Below the pieces are notes generated by a model. It ran no database searches and was not told the DNA's origin. It saw only the letters and a list, made by a program, of their open reading frames with translations. The position numbers and the translations under genes were made by a program. From Natronolimnobius sp. AArcel1 (lineage in GTDB: Archaea; Halobacteriota; Halobacteria; Halobacteriales; Natrialbaceae): 64,000 nt of DNA. This document shows, piece by piece, positions 18,604 to 27,106 of this stretch (position 1 is its first letter; each line of letters starts with the position of its first letter). The stretch spans positions 620,001 to 684,000 of the forward strand of contig NZ_JAAKXY010000003.1 in NCBI RefSeq assembly GCF_011043775.1, given 5' to 3'.

Positions 18604-18756
18604 ACACTCCCGCTAGGAGCGAAACTAGTTGAACGTTGCGATGAATGTATTGACCAGTTACACGTCACCGAGAAGGTGCCGTGCCTCGAAACCGTGCGGC
18701 CGGAGTCGATCACCGCGACGGAAACGTCTAACTATATCTATTGTGAACACGCACCC

Positions 18757-19917
18757 ATGTCACTCCAAGTCGGTGTTCTCGGCTACCGGTTCATGGGTAA
18801 GGCACACGCAAACGCTATGGCGCGACTGCCAATGTTCTTCCCGGACGCGCCCGAGATCGAACGCAGCGTGTTGATCGGCCGCGACGAAGATGCGCTGAAC
18901 GACGCTGCAGACCAGCTCGGCTTCGAACGCACCGCAACCGATTGGGAGGACGTCGTCGACGAGGTCGACGTCTTTTACAACCTCGGCCCGAACTTCGTCC
19001 ACGCCGAGCCCTCGATTGCCGCCCTTGAGGCCGGCACACCCGTTTTCTGTGAGAAACCACTCGCACCGACACTCGAGGCGGCCGAGGAGATGGCCGACGC
19101 CGCCCGTCACGCCGGCTCGGACGTGCCCGCCGGCTGTGCCTTTAATTATCGGTTCGTTCCCGCCATCCAGTACGCGAAAGGGCTGCTCGAGGCGGGCGAA
19201 CTCGGTGAGATTCACCACGTTCGCGGCCAGTATCTGCAGGATTGGCTGATCGACCCCGACGCGCCGTGGTCGTGGCGCAACGACGAGGAGATGGCCGGGT
19301 CAGGCTCGCTCGGCGACCTTGGCGCACACACCATCGACCTGATCCGATTCCTCGTCGGCGACGACGACCTCGCGGGCGATATCGACCGACTCAGCGGTCA
19401 CCTCCAGACGTTCGTCGACGAACGCCCCGTTCCCGGCGCAGAGGGCAGCGCACTCGATAGCGCTGGCGGTGACTCAACCGAAACCAAACCCGTCACCGTC
19501 GACGACGCCTATTCGGCCCAACTCGAGTTCGAAAACGGCGCAATGGGCGTTCTCGAGGCCTCGCGCTTTGCGAACGGCCACAAGAACGACCACTCCATCG
19601 AGATTCATGGCTCGAAGGGCAGCCTGAAGTTCTCACTCGAGCGCCTGAACGAACTCGAGGTCCTGCGCGAAGACAGTCGCGGCTACGAGACGATTCTCGT
19701 TACTGACGAGAGTGACCCCTATGTCGAGCACTGGTGGCCACCGGGCCACGTCATCGGCTGGGAACACACGTTCGTCCACGAGAACTACGAATTCCTCTCC
19801 GCTGTCGAGAACGGGGACGAATTCAACCCAAGCTTCGAGGATGGATTAGCCGTCCAGCGCGTCCTGAGCGCCATCGGGGACAGCGACGAACGCGGCGAGT
19901 GGGTCACGCTCGAGTAA
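18757..19917 (+). CDS. Gfo/Idh/MocA-family NAD(P)-dependent oxidoreductase
   Basis: A 386-residue sugar or polyol dehydrogenase-type protein. The N-terminal Rossmann fold begins with an altered glycine motif, GVLGYRFMGKAH (residues 6-17), followed by the family EKP motif at 99-101 (CEKPLAPT). The C-terminal half is an alpha/beta domain with DLGAHTIDL and GPGH/HGSKG-like segments. Substrate unknown. The ATG at 18757 is chosen because homology begins there, and the TATA-like ACTATATCTA about 20-27 nt upstream fits a leaderless message. The frame is open further upstream into cetZ. Confidence 0.87.
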   Translation: MSLQVGVLGYRFMGKAHANAMARLPMFFPDAPEIERSVLIGRDEDALNDAADQLGFERTATDWEDVVDEVDVFYNLGPNFVHAEPSIAALEAGTPVFCEKPLAPTLEAAEEMADAARHAGSDVPAGCAFNYRFVPAIQYAKGLLEAGELGEIHHVRGQYLQDWLIDPDAPWSWRNDEEMAGSGSLGDLGAHTIDLIRFLVGDDDLAGDIDRLSGHLQTFVDERPVPGAEGSALDSAGGDSTETKPVTVDDAYSAQLEFENGAMGVLEASRFANGHKNDHSIEIHGSKGSLKFSLERLNELEVLREDSRGYETILVTDESDPYVEHWWPPGHVIGWEHTFVHENYEFLSAVENGDEFNPSFEDGLAVQRVLSAIGDSDERGEWVTLE

Positions 19918-19962
19918 CAACTGCGTCGTTGAGGGTCGATTTTCGATTTCTGATTGAGCCAG

Positions 19963-20580
19963 CTACCGCGGCGGTCGCGCGACGCGAGTCTCACGCGAAA
20001 CGGCATCGACGTGGACGTGGACGCGCTCGTCTCCGAGGTCAAACGGGACGATCCAGGAGGCACTGGTCCGATGAGGTTGCTCCGAGAGCGGTGCCTCGCG
20101 GTCGTGATCCTCGGCCGCGAGCGCGTCGCGGGCGAGTCGTTCGGCCTCATCGGCGTCCTCAATGCGGAGGTCTTCGGTCAGGCGAACAGTGACGACCGGC
20201 GTGTCGGACATGCGGACGACGCGTTCGGTGACGCTGCCCATCAGGACGCGGTCGATGCCAGTCCGACCCTGCGTTCCCATGACGACCATCTCGATGTCGT
20301 GGGCGTCGATATACGCGAGAATCTCTTCGTGGGGAACGCCATGCTCGACCGCCGTGACGACGTCGACGCCTGCGGCTTCGGCCTCGAGTTGGACGCGTTC
20401 GACCGCCCGATAGGCGGCTGGCGTGGCCTCTTCGGCCTCGAGCGTGCCGAGTGGTCCTTCAGGGACAATCGAGAGTGCATGAACCGTGGCATCGAACTGC
20501 TCGGCGATGGCCAGTCCGTGTTCGATTGAGCGCCGCGTCCCATCGCTCCCGTCCGTCGGAATCAGCACGTCCTGATACAT
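19963..20580 (-). CDS. UspA-family protein with C-terminal extension
   Basis: A 205-residue universal stress protein. The Usp domain (about 1-145) starts MYQDVLIPTDGSDG and ends with a canonical ATP-binding loop GTQGRTGIDRVLMGS. It is followed by an unusual tail of about 60 residues, rich in Glu, Asp, Arg and His, with no recognised domain. The gene starts 71 bp from the 78-bp palindromic element and lies downstream of the 45-residue zinc-ribbon gene on the same strand. Confidence 0.85.
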   Translation of the reverse strand: MYQDVLIPTDGSDGTRRSIEHGLAIAEQFDATVHALSIVPEGPLGTLEAEEATPAAYRAVERVQLEAEAAGVDVVTAVEHGVPHEEILAYIDAHDIEMVVMGTQGRTGIDRVLMGSVTERVVRMSDTPVVTVRLTEDLRIEDADEAERLARDALAAEDHDREAPLSEQPHRTSASWIVPFDLGDERVHVHVDAVSRETRVARPPR

Positions 20581-20651
20581 GTACCCATACTTCGGACTCG
20601 AGGCTCATAAACTCGCAGCCAGAATCGGGTGCCTGCGGGCTGGTGTCCTTA

Positions 20652-20729
20652 TACTACTGGACAAAACGAGTTACAGATTTTCGACCGAACTGGTGGTCGG
20701 AACTCTGTACTGACTTTTGTCCGGTAATA
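20652..20729. repeat. 78-bp double-tier palindromic element, copy 1
   Basis: Symmetry 15-8-12-8-12-8-15: outer arms TACTACTGGACAAAA and TTTTGTCCGGTAATA, unpaired 8-mers, inner arms AGATTTTCGACC and GGTCGGAACTCT, and an 8-nt loop. A second copy with the same layout is at 46630-46707. The last base touches the stop codon (reverse strand, 20730-20732) of the zinc-ribbon gene. It encodes no protein and resembles a MITE or a mobile hairpin terminator. Confidence 0.85.
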
Positions 20730-20867
20730 TCACGCTGTCGCGAAATTGGCTGGGGTGATGGGTGATCCACAGAACGGACAGCCGCTCTCGAGCGTCGCCA
20801 CACGTTCCGGGCGCTCGAGGGTGAGTTGGGAGACACACTCCGGACAGCGGAATTGGTAGGAACTCAT
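20730..20867 (-). CDS. small zinc-ribbon protein (45 residues)
   Basis: A 45-residue protein, MSSYQFRCPEC...SGCPFCGSP..., ending NFATA. Two CPxC knuckles (CPEC at 8-11 and CPFC at 30-33) make a classic rubredoxin-knuckle zinc ribbon, as in the many haloarchaeal zinc-finger microproteins (DUF7560-like by recollection). It is too short for ordinary gene finding but has a good ATG, haloarchaeal codon use and intact cysteine spacing. Its TGA stop abuts the 78-bp palindrome. It is followed on the same strand by the usp gene. Function unknown. Confidence 0.75.
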   Translation of the reverse strand: MSSYQFRCPECVSQLTLERPERVATLESGCPFCGSPITPANFATA

Positions 20868-20963
20868 AACAGCTACTAGTAGACTCCACTCGGGGATAGC
20901 CCTATAACCACGATATCAGGGCTGTTTACATACTCCCCGTAATTGGCGCTTCGGAGACGGAAT

Positions 20964-20973
20964 GATTTATACA
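20964..20973 (+). promoter_or_regulatory. TATA box of the VOC gene
   Basis: GATTTATACA lies 22-31 nt upstream of the ATG at 20995, the spacing of haloarchaeal leaderless promoters. Confidence 0.55.
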
Positions 20974-20994
20974 GAGTCGCCCTGACCCGCAGGT

Positions 20995-21378
20995 ATGGAG
21001 GTTCACCACACGGCAGTTCGCGTCTCAGATCTCGAGGCAACGAAAGCGTTCTACGAAGACGGTCTCGGCCTCGAGTTCTCGAAGGAGTTTACGACCGGCG
21101 ACGGCGTCCGCAACTACTACGTCACCGGCGACAACCTCGAGACGGAGATTCAGTTCGCTTACGACCCAGAGAGCGACGACGAGATCGAACCTGGCGGCAT
21201 CGTTCACCTCGCGCTCCTCGTCGACGACGTCTCGGAAACGCTCGAGACACTCACCGAACGAACCGACTGTGAGGTGCTTCGCGGTCCGATCACCGTCGAT
21301 GCGGTCGACGCTCGCGCGGTCTTTGTCGAAGATCCCGACGGCTACGAAGTCGAGATTTTCGCACACCTCGAGGAATAG
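20995..21378 (+). CDS. VOC-superfamily (glyoxalase-like) metal-dependent enzyme
   Basis: A 127-residue vicinal-oxygen-chelate protein. Two beta-alpha-beta-beta-beta modules are visible. The N-terminal MEVHHTAVRVSDLEATKAFYEDGLGLE carries the first His ligand (H4 or H5). The second module has IVHLALLVDD and ends with FVEDPDGYEVEIF, which carries the Glu ligand. It is similar in size and motifs to glyoxalase I/lactoylglutathione lyase homologues, but haloarchaea lack glutathione, so another thiol adduct or a different substrate is likely. Confidence 0.85.
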   Translation: MEVHHTAVRVSDLEATKAFYEDGLGLEFSKEFTTGDGVRNYYVTGDNLETEIQFAYDPESDDEIEPGGIVHLALLVDDVSETLETLTERTDCEVLRGPITVDAVDARAVFVEDPDGYEVEIFAHLEE

Positions 21379-21409
21379 CGGCCGCTCGTGCGGCCGGCGG
21401 GTATCGGTT

Positions 21410-21868
21410 TTATTCGTCGCTGCTCCGGACGAACGTCACGGGACACGGCGACGAGAGCAACACTTCCTGTGCGGTCGAGCCGAAGACGGCCTTGCCGGTC
21501 GGCGAGCGTTTACGGCCACCGACGACGACGCGGTCGGTGTCGGCCTCGCTCGCCAAATCGACGATTGTTGAGCCGTGTTCGCCGACGGCACCGCGGGTCT
21601 CGTACTCGATATCGTACTCGTCGAGTGATGCCTTCAGGTCGCGAATTGTCGAATGTCGGGCTGCGACCTCGTCGGGATCAATCTCGTCGACTTCGGTATC
21701 AAACTCGAGGCGCTCGAGCACTTCGTCATACTCGCTGTCGGTAAAGACGTGTGCAAGGACGACGGTCGCATCGGCTGGCGCAGCAACTTCAATAACAGCC
21801 TCTGCGAGATCATCGATTCGGTCAGCATCGCCCGGTCCAACGGCCAGCAGTACACTTTCCAGCGTCAT
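21410..21868 (-). CDS. UspA-family universal stress protein
   Basis: A 152-residue Usp protein starting [17 protein letters not shown]. It ends with the loop [16 protein letters not shown] and PCPVTFVRS. The same C-terminal block recurs in the usp gene at 60927 ([16 protein letters not shown]...PCPVTYVRS), so the two are close paralogues. The frame is open much further upstream, but the ATG at 21868 matches the family N-terminus. It is divergent from the SDR gene, with 90 bp between them. Confidence 0.87.
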   Translation of the reverse strand: MTLESVLLAVGPGDADRIDDLAEAVIEVAAPADATVVLAHVFTDSEYDEVLERLEFDTEVDEIDPDEVAARHSTIRDLKASLDEYDIEYETRGAVGEHGSTIVDLASEADTDRVVVGGRKRSPTGKAVFGSTAQEVLLSSPCPVTFVRSSDE

Positions 21869-21958
21869 GGCAGTGCGTTTCTCGCCCACTGACGTAAATC
21901 CATGTGTCTCGGTCACACTGTTCCAGACCTTTTTGCACGCGCTCAGCAAGTCATCGGT

Positions 21959-22729
21959 ATGGACGGACCGGACCTCACCAATCGAACAGTGCTCGTCACA
22001 GGAAGCGCCCGCGGCGTTGGGCGCGAACTCTTGCTTGCGACAGCCGACTGTGGCGCGAACACGGCCGTACACTACCACTCGAGCGCCGACGCCGCCCGTG
22101 AAGTCGCTTCCGAAGCCCGTGACCGCGGTGCAGGCGAGGCGATGACAGTCCAGGCAGATGTTACGACACCTGAAAGCGTCAACGGCCTATTCGCTGCCGT
22201 CGAATCCGAACTCGGCCCCGTCGACGTGCTCGTGAACAACGTCGGCGATTTCGCGCCGGCCCACTGGGAAGACATCGAGTTTGACACGTGGAACCGCGTC
22301 CTCGAGACGAATCTCAATGGGACGTATCTGTGCAGCAAGCGGGCACTGCAGAACATGCGTGGAGGTGACGGCGCGAACGACGGCGCAAACGGGGACAACT
22401 ACGCCCGAATCGTCAACATCGGCTACGCCTCGAGCGAGAAAGGCCTCGTTAGCCCGACAAACTTCCCCTACTTCGTCGCGAAAGCGGGCGTCCTGATGTT
22501 TACGCGGATGCTCGCCGCGGATACGCAGGACGACGGAATCACTGTCAACGCCATCTCGCCGTACGTGGTCGAGAACTCCGACGAATTCCCCGCGGAACTG
22601 CCTCGAGACCGGCCCGCAAGTTTCGAGGACTTGATTCAGCCGCTGTATTTTTTCCTCGATCCCGAGGCGGGATACATCAGTGGCGAAAATATCGAAGTCG
22701 ACGGCGGTTGGCTGCCTGAGACGGTCTGA
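21959..22729 (+). CDS. SDR-family oxidoreductase
   Basis: A 256-residue short-chain dehydrogenase/reductase. The cofactor motif TGSARGVG is at 14-21, NNVGD is the NNAG-equivalent, and the catalytic Tyr/Lys pair is seen in YFVAK. It ends with DGGWLP, the usual SDR C-terminus. HSS after the glycine motif suggests NADP(H) preference (weak inference). The substrate is unknown; 3-oxoacyl-ACP reductase-like annotation would be generic. The ATG at 21959 is chosen over an upstream in-frame ATG at 21902 by homology. Confidence 0.88.
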   Translation: MDGPDLTNRTVLVTGSARGVGRELLLATADCGANTAVHYHSSADAAREVASEARDRGAGEAMTVQADVTTPESVNGLFAAVESELGPVDVLVNNVGDFAPAHWEDIEFDTWNRVLETNLNGTYLCSKRALQNMRGGDGANDGANGDNYARIVNIGYASSEKGLVSPTNFPYFVAKAGVLMFTRMLAADTQDDGITVNAISPYVVENSDEFPAELPRDRPASFEDLIQPLYFFLDPEAGYISGENIEVDGGWLPETV

Positions 22730-22794
22730 GTACTCGAGTCGTAGCGTATCGCCGCGGCAGTTTTTCGACCAGATTTTGCGAGGACTAGTGAGAG

Positions 22795-24030
22795 TTATTC
22801 GGCCTCGAGCGAGACGACATCGGCATCCGCCGGCCCGCTCCCATCGAATTCGGCGACGTACGCGTCGAGTTGGTCGGGATCGTCCGCACCCGGCAGTGTT
22901 CGCTCGGCTGTGCGACAGGGTTCCTCGACGCCGAGTTGGTCGCTGACCAGATCTGCCGTCGCCTCGGCCATCGCGCGGTAGGTGGTCAGTTTGCCGCCGA
23001 CAATCGAGGCCATGTTCGCGACGCGCTCGTCATCGTCTGCATGCTCGAGCAGGAAGAATCCGCGCGAGATGCCGCGTGACTGGCGAGTGGCTTCGTCCGG
23101 TGCGTACAGTGGGCGGACGCCCCACCACGTTCGGATTTCGTCGGCGTCGGTGACCGGCGGCAGCATTTCGGCGCACTCCTTGCGGACGCGCTCGAGTTCC
23201 CACTCCGCCGTATCGTACTCGTCGGGATCGTCCACGTCGATGCTCGTCGTCCCAAGGACGACCTCATCCGTGTGCGGGAGGATAATATCGCCGTCGTCGG
23301 GGTCACGACACCGATTGAGAACTGGCTCGAGGCCGTCGTACGCGACAGAGACCATCACGCCTCGATTTGGTTGCATGTCCACGTCCGCGCCCGCCATCGC
23401 AGCGACGCGGCCAGCCCACGCGCCAGCGGCGTTGACGACGAACTGCGGTTCGATAGTCTCTGCAACGTCTCCGCCGAGGTCGACCGCAGCGATCCGGTCA
23501 TCCTCGAGCGTCATGTCTTCGACCGGTGCGTGCGTGAGCACTCGTGCGCCGTGTTCTCGAGCATCTGCGGCGTTCGCGGCGACCAGTCGCGACGGATAGA
23601 CGACGCCATCCGGCACCTCGAGTGCGCGCGTGACTGTCGACGAGAGATCGGGCACTCGCTCGCGGGCTTGCTCGCCCGTCAGTTCCGTCGTCGGAATGCC
23701 GATCTCCTCGCAGGCATCGCGCTTGGTGTCGAAATAGTCTGGGTCGTCGTCCTCGAGTTCGACGAACAGACCGCCGGTGTCGCGGACGCACGCGCCAGCA
23801 ATCTCACCGAAAGTCTGGCGTTCGCGAAGACACTCTTCGGCACCCGGTCGGTCGCTTTCGGCATACCGCGCGCCGCTATGACAGAGGCCGTGCGAGCGAC
23901 TCGAGGTCCCTGCGGCAAGTCCCCCACTGTCGACGAGGGTGACGTCGAGGCCGCGCAGTGCGAGGTCACGTGCGGTTCCGGCACCCGTCGCCCCGCCGCC
24001 GATAACGAGGACATCCGTCTGAATCACCAT
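22795..24030 (-). CDS. FAD-dependent glycerol-3-phosphate dehydrogenase-like protein (short GlpA)
   Basis: A 411-residue DAO-type flavoprotein. The dinucleotide-binding motif is GGGATGAG (11-18), followed by the GlpA-like SRSHGLCHSGARYA, NAAGAWAG and GGKLTTYR blocks. These are typical of the catalytic part of anaerobic glycerol-3-phosphate dehydrogenase subunit A. The protein is about 100-150 residues shorter than usual GlpA and lacks the C-terminal BFD-like [2Fe-2S] domain. No glpB, glpC or glycerol kinase is adjacent, so it may be a paralogue with a different substrate. The ATG at 24030 is the family start; the upstream open frame overlaps the next gene. Confidence 0.8.
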   Translation of the reverse strand: MVIQTDVLVIGGGATGAGTARDLALRGLDVTLVDSGGLAAGTSSRSHGLCHSGARYAESDRPGAEECLRERQTFGEIAGACVRDTGGLFVELEDDDPDYFDTKRDACEEIGIPTTELTGEQARERVPDLSSTVTRALEVPDGVVYPSRLVAANAADAREHGARVLTHAPVEDMTLEDDRIAAVDLGGDVAETIEPQFVVNAAGAWAGRVAAMAGADVDMQPNRGVMVSVAYDGLEPVLNRCRDPDDGDIILPHTDEVVLGTTSIDVDDPDEYDTAEWELERVRKECAEMLPPVTDADEIRTWWGVRPLYAPDEATRQSRGISRGFFLLEHADDDERVANMASIVGGKLTTYRAMAEATADLVSDQLGVEEPCRTAERTLPGADDPDQLDAYVAEFDGSGPADADVVSLEAE

Positions 24031-24158
24031 ACGGGAGCCAGGGCCTCGAGCGAAAAACGTCTGTCCCCAAACGCAGGGCGGAGAGCCAACGGCTGGAGTC
24101 GTCGGCCGTGAGAGAATCGAACCTGAACAGATATCCGTCCGGACGCAAACGACTCCGT

Positions 24159-24956
24159 ATGAACGAGCCTGGCATCCAGTCGCTGATGGACCAGGAAACG
24201 CTCGATGACCGCGTCCGCGCCGGCGAGACGCCCTCGTGGGTCGCCGCTCACTGGCACTCCTTTCAGGATGGGTTGCTCGGCCAGCGAAACGAGACGCCGT
24301 TTCCCTGCTTTTTCGGCGCTGAATCGGTTCACCAGGGCGAACCACTGTATACTGCCGTCCCGTCGATGAGCGACGCCGACGCGCTCGTCTCGCTTCGTGA
24401 CACCATCCTCGAGTATCTCGAGGTCTATCGCGACCACGCCGAGCGCGCCTCGCTGGTCACCTTCTTCAAACCGCCCGCGGAGCCGCTGTCGGAACAGGCG
24501 TATCACGACGCGCTGTGGCACATCCTTCAGACGCTGCACGTCCACGACACCGAGCCGTGGCCAGCGGATATCCCGACCAACCCCGATGACTCGCGCTGGG
24601 AGTTCTGTCTCGGCGGCGAACCCATGTTTCCGACCTGTCGCGCACCGTTTTACGACGACCGGAAGAGTCGCTACTGTCCGATTGGCCTCGAGATCACGTT
24701 CCAGCCGCGGACGCTGTTCGAGTCGCTGTCGGTGACGGCCGACACGGACGCCGGCCAGCACGCACGCGATGTGATTCAAGAGCGCCTCGCCGAGTACGAC
24801 GGCGTTTGTCCCCACGCCGATCTGGGTGACTGGGGCGTCGAGGGTGACCGCGAGTGGATTCAGTACATGCTTTCGGCGGACGAGACGCAAGCCCCCGAAA
24901 CATGTCCGATCACGGTCACGCGCGAGCATCCAAAGCCGGCGGCGCGATTGTCATGA
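24159..24956 (+). CDS. YqcI/YcgG family protein
   Basis: A 265-residue soluble protein. TPFPCFFGAESVHQGE near 47-62 matches the conserved 'FPC' block of the YqcI/YcgG family, and LGGEPMFPTCRAPFYDDRKSR near 150-170 is the second family block. The biochemical function of the family is not known, though some members are linked to amino acid modification. The ATG is at 24159. Its TGA overlaps the ATG of the next gene (ATGA), indicating translational coupling with the isochorismatase-like hydrolase. Confidence 0.75.
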   Translation: MNEPGIQSLMDQETLDDRVRAGETPSWVAAHWHSFQDGLLGQRNETPFPCFFGAESVHQGEPLYTAVPSMSDADALVSLRDTILEYLEVYRDHAERASLVTFFKPPAEPLSEQAYHDALWHILQTLHVHDTEPWPADIPTNPDDSRWEFCLGGEPMFPTCRAPFYDDRKSRYCPIGLEITFQPRTLFESLSVTADTDAGQHARDVIQERLAEYDGVCPHADLGDWGVEGDREWIQYMLSADETQAPETCPITVTREHPKPAARLS

Positions 24957-25531
24957 CAGGGACATCCGGACCGCTCGAGTCGCTATCGGACGACGCAGTC
25001 TTGGTCCTGATTGACCTCCAGCAAGGCTTCGACGAGTCTGTCTGGGGGACGCGAAACAATCCCGATGCTGAAGCGCGGGCCGAATCGCTGCTCACACGCT
25101 GGCGCGAAACGGATCTGCCCATCGTCCACGTTCGCCACGACTCGAGCGAGGCCGACTCGCCGCTTCGAGGCGACCAGCCGGGATTTGCGTTCAAACCCGA
25201 AACAGCGCCACTCGAGGGCGAGGCGACGTTCGTCAAGTCGGTCAACGCTGCCTTCATCGGTACCGGCCTCGAGGACTGGCTTCGAGAGCGAGACCTCGAG
25301 ACGCTCGTCATTGTGGGCCTGACGACTGACCATTGCATCTCGACGAGTACGCGGCTGGCGGAGAATCTGGGCTTTTCGCCGATTGTGGTTGCTGATGCCA
25401 CGGCGACGTTCGACCGGACGTTCGACGGGGAAGAGTTCGACGCGGAGACGATACACCGAAGCGCACTCGCACAGCTCGAGGGAGAGTTCGCACAAATCGT
25501 TCGAACCGACGCGCTCCTCGAGTCAGTATAG
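24953..25531 (+). CDS. isochorismatase-like cysteine hydrolase
   Basis: A 192-residue alpha/beta hydrolase of the isochorismatase/nicotinamidase superfamily. The catalytic triad is visible: Asp in LIDLQQGFDES, Lys in TFVKSVNAAF, and Cys in TTDHCISTST. The exact amide or ester substrate is unknown. It overlaps the upstream YqcI/YcgG gene by 4 nt and overlaps tail-to-tail by 9 nt with the geranylgeranyl reductase-like gene. Confidence 0.88.
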   Translation: MTGTSGPLESLSDDAVLVLIDLQQGFDESVWGTRNNPDAEARAESLLTRWRETDLPIVHVRHDSSEADSPLRGDQPGFAFKPETAPLEGEATFVKSVNAAFIGTGLEDWLRERDLETLVIVGLTTDHCISTSTRLAENLGFSPIVVADATATFDRTFDGEEFDAETIHRSALAQLEGEFAQIVRTDALLESV

Positions 25532-26788
25532 TCCAGCGCGCCGTTGCAGGATATCTGCGAGTTGCAGCTCCTCTCGAGCAAACTTTTTGAGAAGCGGCAG
25601 GTCATCGCGGTGCAGCAGTTTGGTGATCGCGAACGGATTGCCTTTGTTCGCTTTCGCGAGCGTGTCGTCGTCGAGTCGGCTGAGATCAGCCATGAACTGG
25701 TCATATCGCTCATCCGAGGCGAGATAGAGCAGTTTCGTCATCAGCAGGCGCGCGCGCATGTTTGGTGCGACGTCGCGGTGCCAGAGCGTCTCATACACCT
25801 CGAGATTGTCTGCGGTCGGCTCGAGATTGCCGTGTTTGAGACAGCTATCGACCGTCGCCGCTGCCGCGCGGCCGGATTTCATGCACTTGTGGATCCCCTC
25901 GCCCCAGAGCGGGTCGACCGTCGGCACGGTGTCACCGATAGCCATGAACCGGTCGGTGTGCATCTGGCCGGGCATCTGGATGTGTGCCGAGCCCCGGTGC
26001 ATCTTCCCCTCGAGCCGGGTGGCGTTTTCGAGCCGTGGGTCGGTATCGAGCCAGTGCTCGAGGTAGTCGTCGACGGTGAAGTCGTCCTTGCCGTACTGGT
26101 GGTACTTTTCGTTGCGGATGTAACAGAGGCCGACCTTGGCGGTGTCTTCGCCGGTGTGGAAAATCCACGAGTAGCCGCCGGGTGCGAGTTCGTGGTCGAG
26201 TCGCAACATCATTGCGTCGTGGAGATCCGCAAAACCGGGGCGGTCGATATCGATGCCCTCGAATTCGTACTCGATCCCGATGGCGTGATTTTCGTGTGAG
26301 AGGTCGCTGACGCCGAGTTTCTTCGCGATCGGCGCGGCTGGCCCCGTCGCGTCGATAATGATTTTGCCGTAGACTTCCTCATCGCCGTTGACTGTGACGC
26401 CGACGATCTCGCCGTTTTCCATGATCGGCGCGGTGACGCGCGAATCGAACCGATACTCTGCGCCGTCGTCGCGGCTATCTTTGACGAGATAGCGCTTGAA
26501 GTCCGCGAACTCGAGGACAGCACCGGACTGGTTCTGGACGTAATGGTCATGTGGCGACTCGAGGACGACCTTGTCGGTGTACTGCATGACGACATCGTCG
26601 GGGATGCCGAAGGCAGCCATCATCGACGGGAACGTCCCGGCAGTCGATTTGTTACTCTGGCGCGGGAACTCATCTTCCGCCTCAGTCTCCAAGACAACGA
26701 CGTCGTAGTCCCGGGCTGCAAGGTCGCGTGCACACTGGGCACCGGCAGGACCGGCACCGGCAATCACCACGTCGTAGCGGTCGTTCAT
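25523..26788 (-). CDS. geranylgeranyl reductase-family FAD oxidoreductase
   Basis: A 421-residue flavoprotein. GAGPAGAQCARDLA (11-24) is the FAD-binding motif. GDTVPTVDPLWGEGIHKCMKSGR near 275-300 is the second FAD contact and matches the geranylgeranyl reductase family, which saturates isoprenoid chains such as those of archaeal membrane lipids or quinones. The closest activity in archaea would be digeranylgeranylglycerophospholipid reductase, but haloarchaea carry several paralogues, so the substrate is uncertain. Confidence 0.82.
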   Translation of the reverse strand: MNDRYDVVIAGAGPAGAQCARDLAARDYDVVVLETEAEDEFPRQSNKSTAGTFPSMMAAFGIPDDVVMQYTDKVVLESPHDHYVQNQSGAVLEFADFKRYLVKDSRDDGAEYRFDSRVTAPIMENGEIVGVTVNGDEEVYGKIIIDATGPAAPIAKKLGVSDLSHENHAIGIEYEFEGIDIDRPGFADLHDAMMLRLDHELAPGGYSWIFHTGEDTAKVGLCYIRNEKYHQYGKDDFTVDDYLEHWLDTDPRLENATRLEGKMHRGSAHIQMPGQMHTDRFMAIGDTVPTVDPLWGEGIHKCMKSGRAAAATVDSCLKHGNLEPTADNLEVYETLWHRDVAPNMRARLLMTKLLYLASDERYDQFMADLSRLDDDTLAKANKGNPFAITKLLHRDDLPLLKKFAREELQLADILQRRAGLY

Positions 26789-27106
26789 GTATCCGTGATT
26801 CTCTCGGATCCTAATGAGTTTATTCAGTCACAGCGCCGTATCAATCTTCGTATATGTCCTTTCTCGAGCGGTCGGAATTCGATACACTGGGGCCACGCAC
26901 ACATCGCATTTAGCACTGTAGGTCCTCAGATACGTCGTACTTGGGGGTCTGTCGCCGTTCGGAGTGTACCGTGATAGTGACAACCGTCTTCGCTGATCGG
27001 AACACACTTATCTGACTGACTGGTTAGTTAGTCCAGTGACTACGCGAGACGGAACGCGGCCGCGGCTGGTGCGATTGTTGCGACTGATGCGACGGCGGAG
27101 GCAACG
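26789..27106. other. divergent intergenic region of GGR-like and MATE genes
   Basis: 318 bp with no gene. It contains an imperfect palindrome at 27014-27033 (separate entry) and a good Shine-Dalgarno-like GGCGGAGG 8 nt before the MATE start. Nothing else is recognised. Confidence 0.6.
27014..27033 (+). promoter_or_regulatory. putative TetR-type operator upstream of MATE gene
   Basis: GACTGACTGGTTAGTTAGTC: 14 of 20 positions are palindromic with the form GACTnACTnnnnAGTnAGTC, a layout typical of TetR/AcrR-family operators. It is about 75 bp before the MATE start. No regulator gene is adjacent in the window. Confidence 0.4.
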
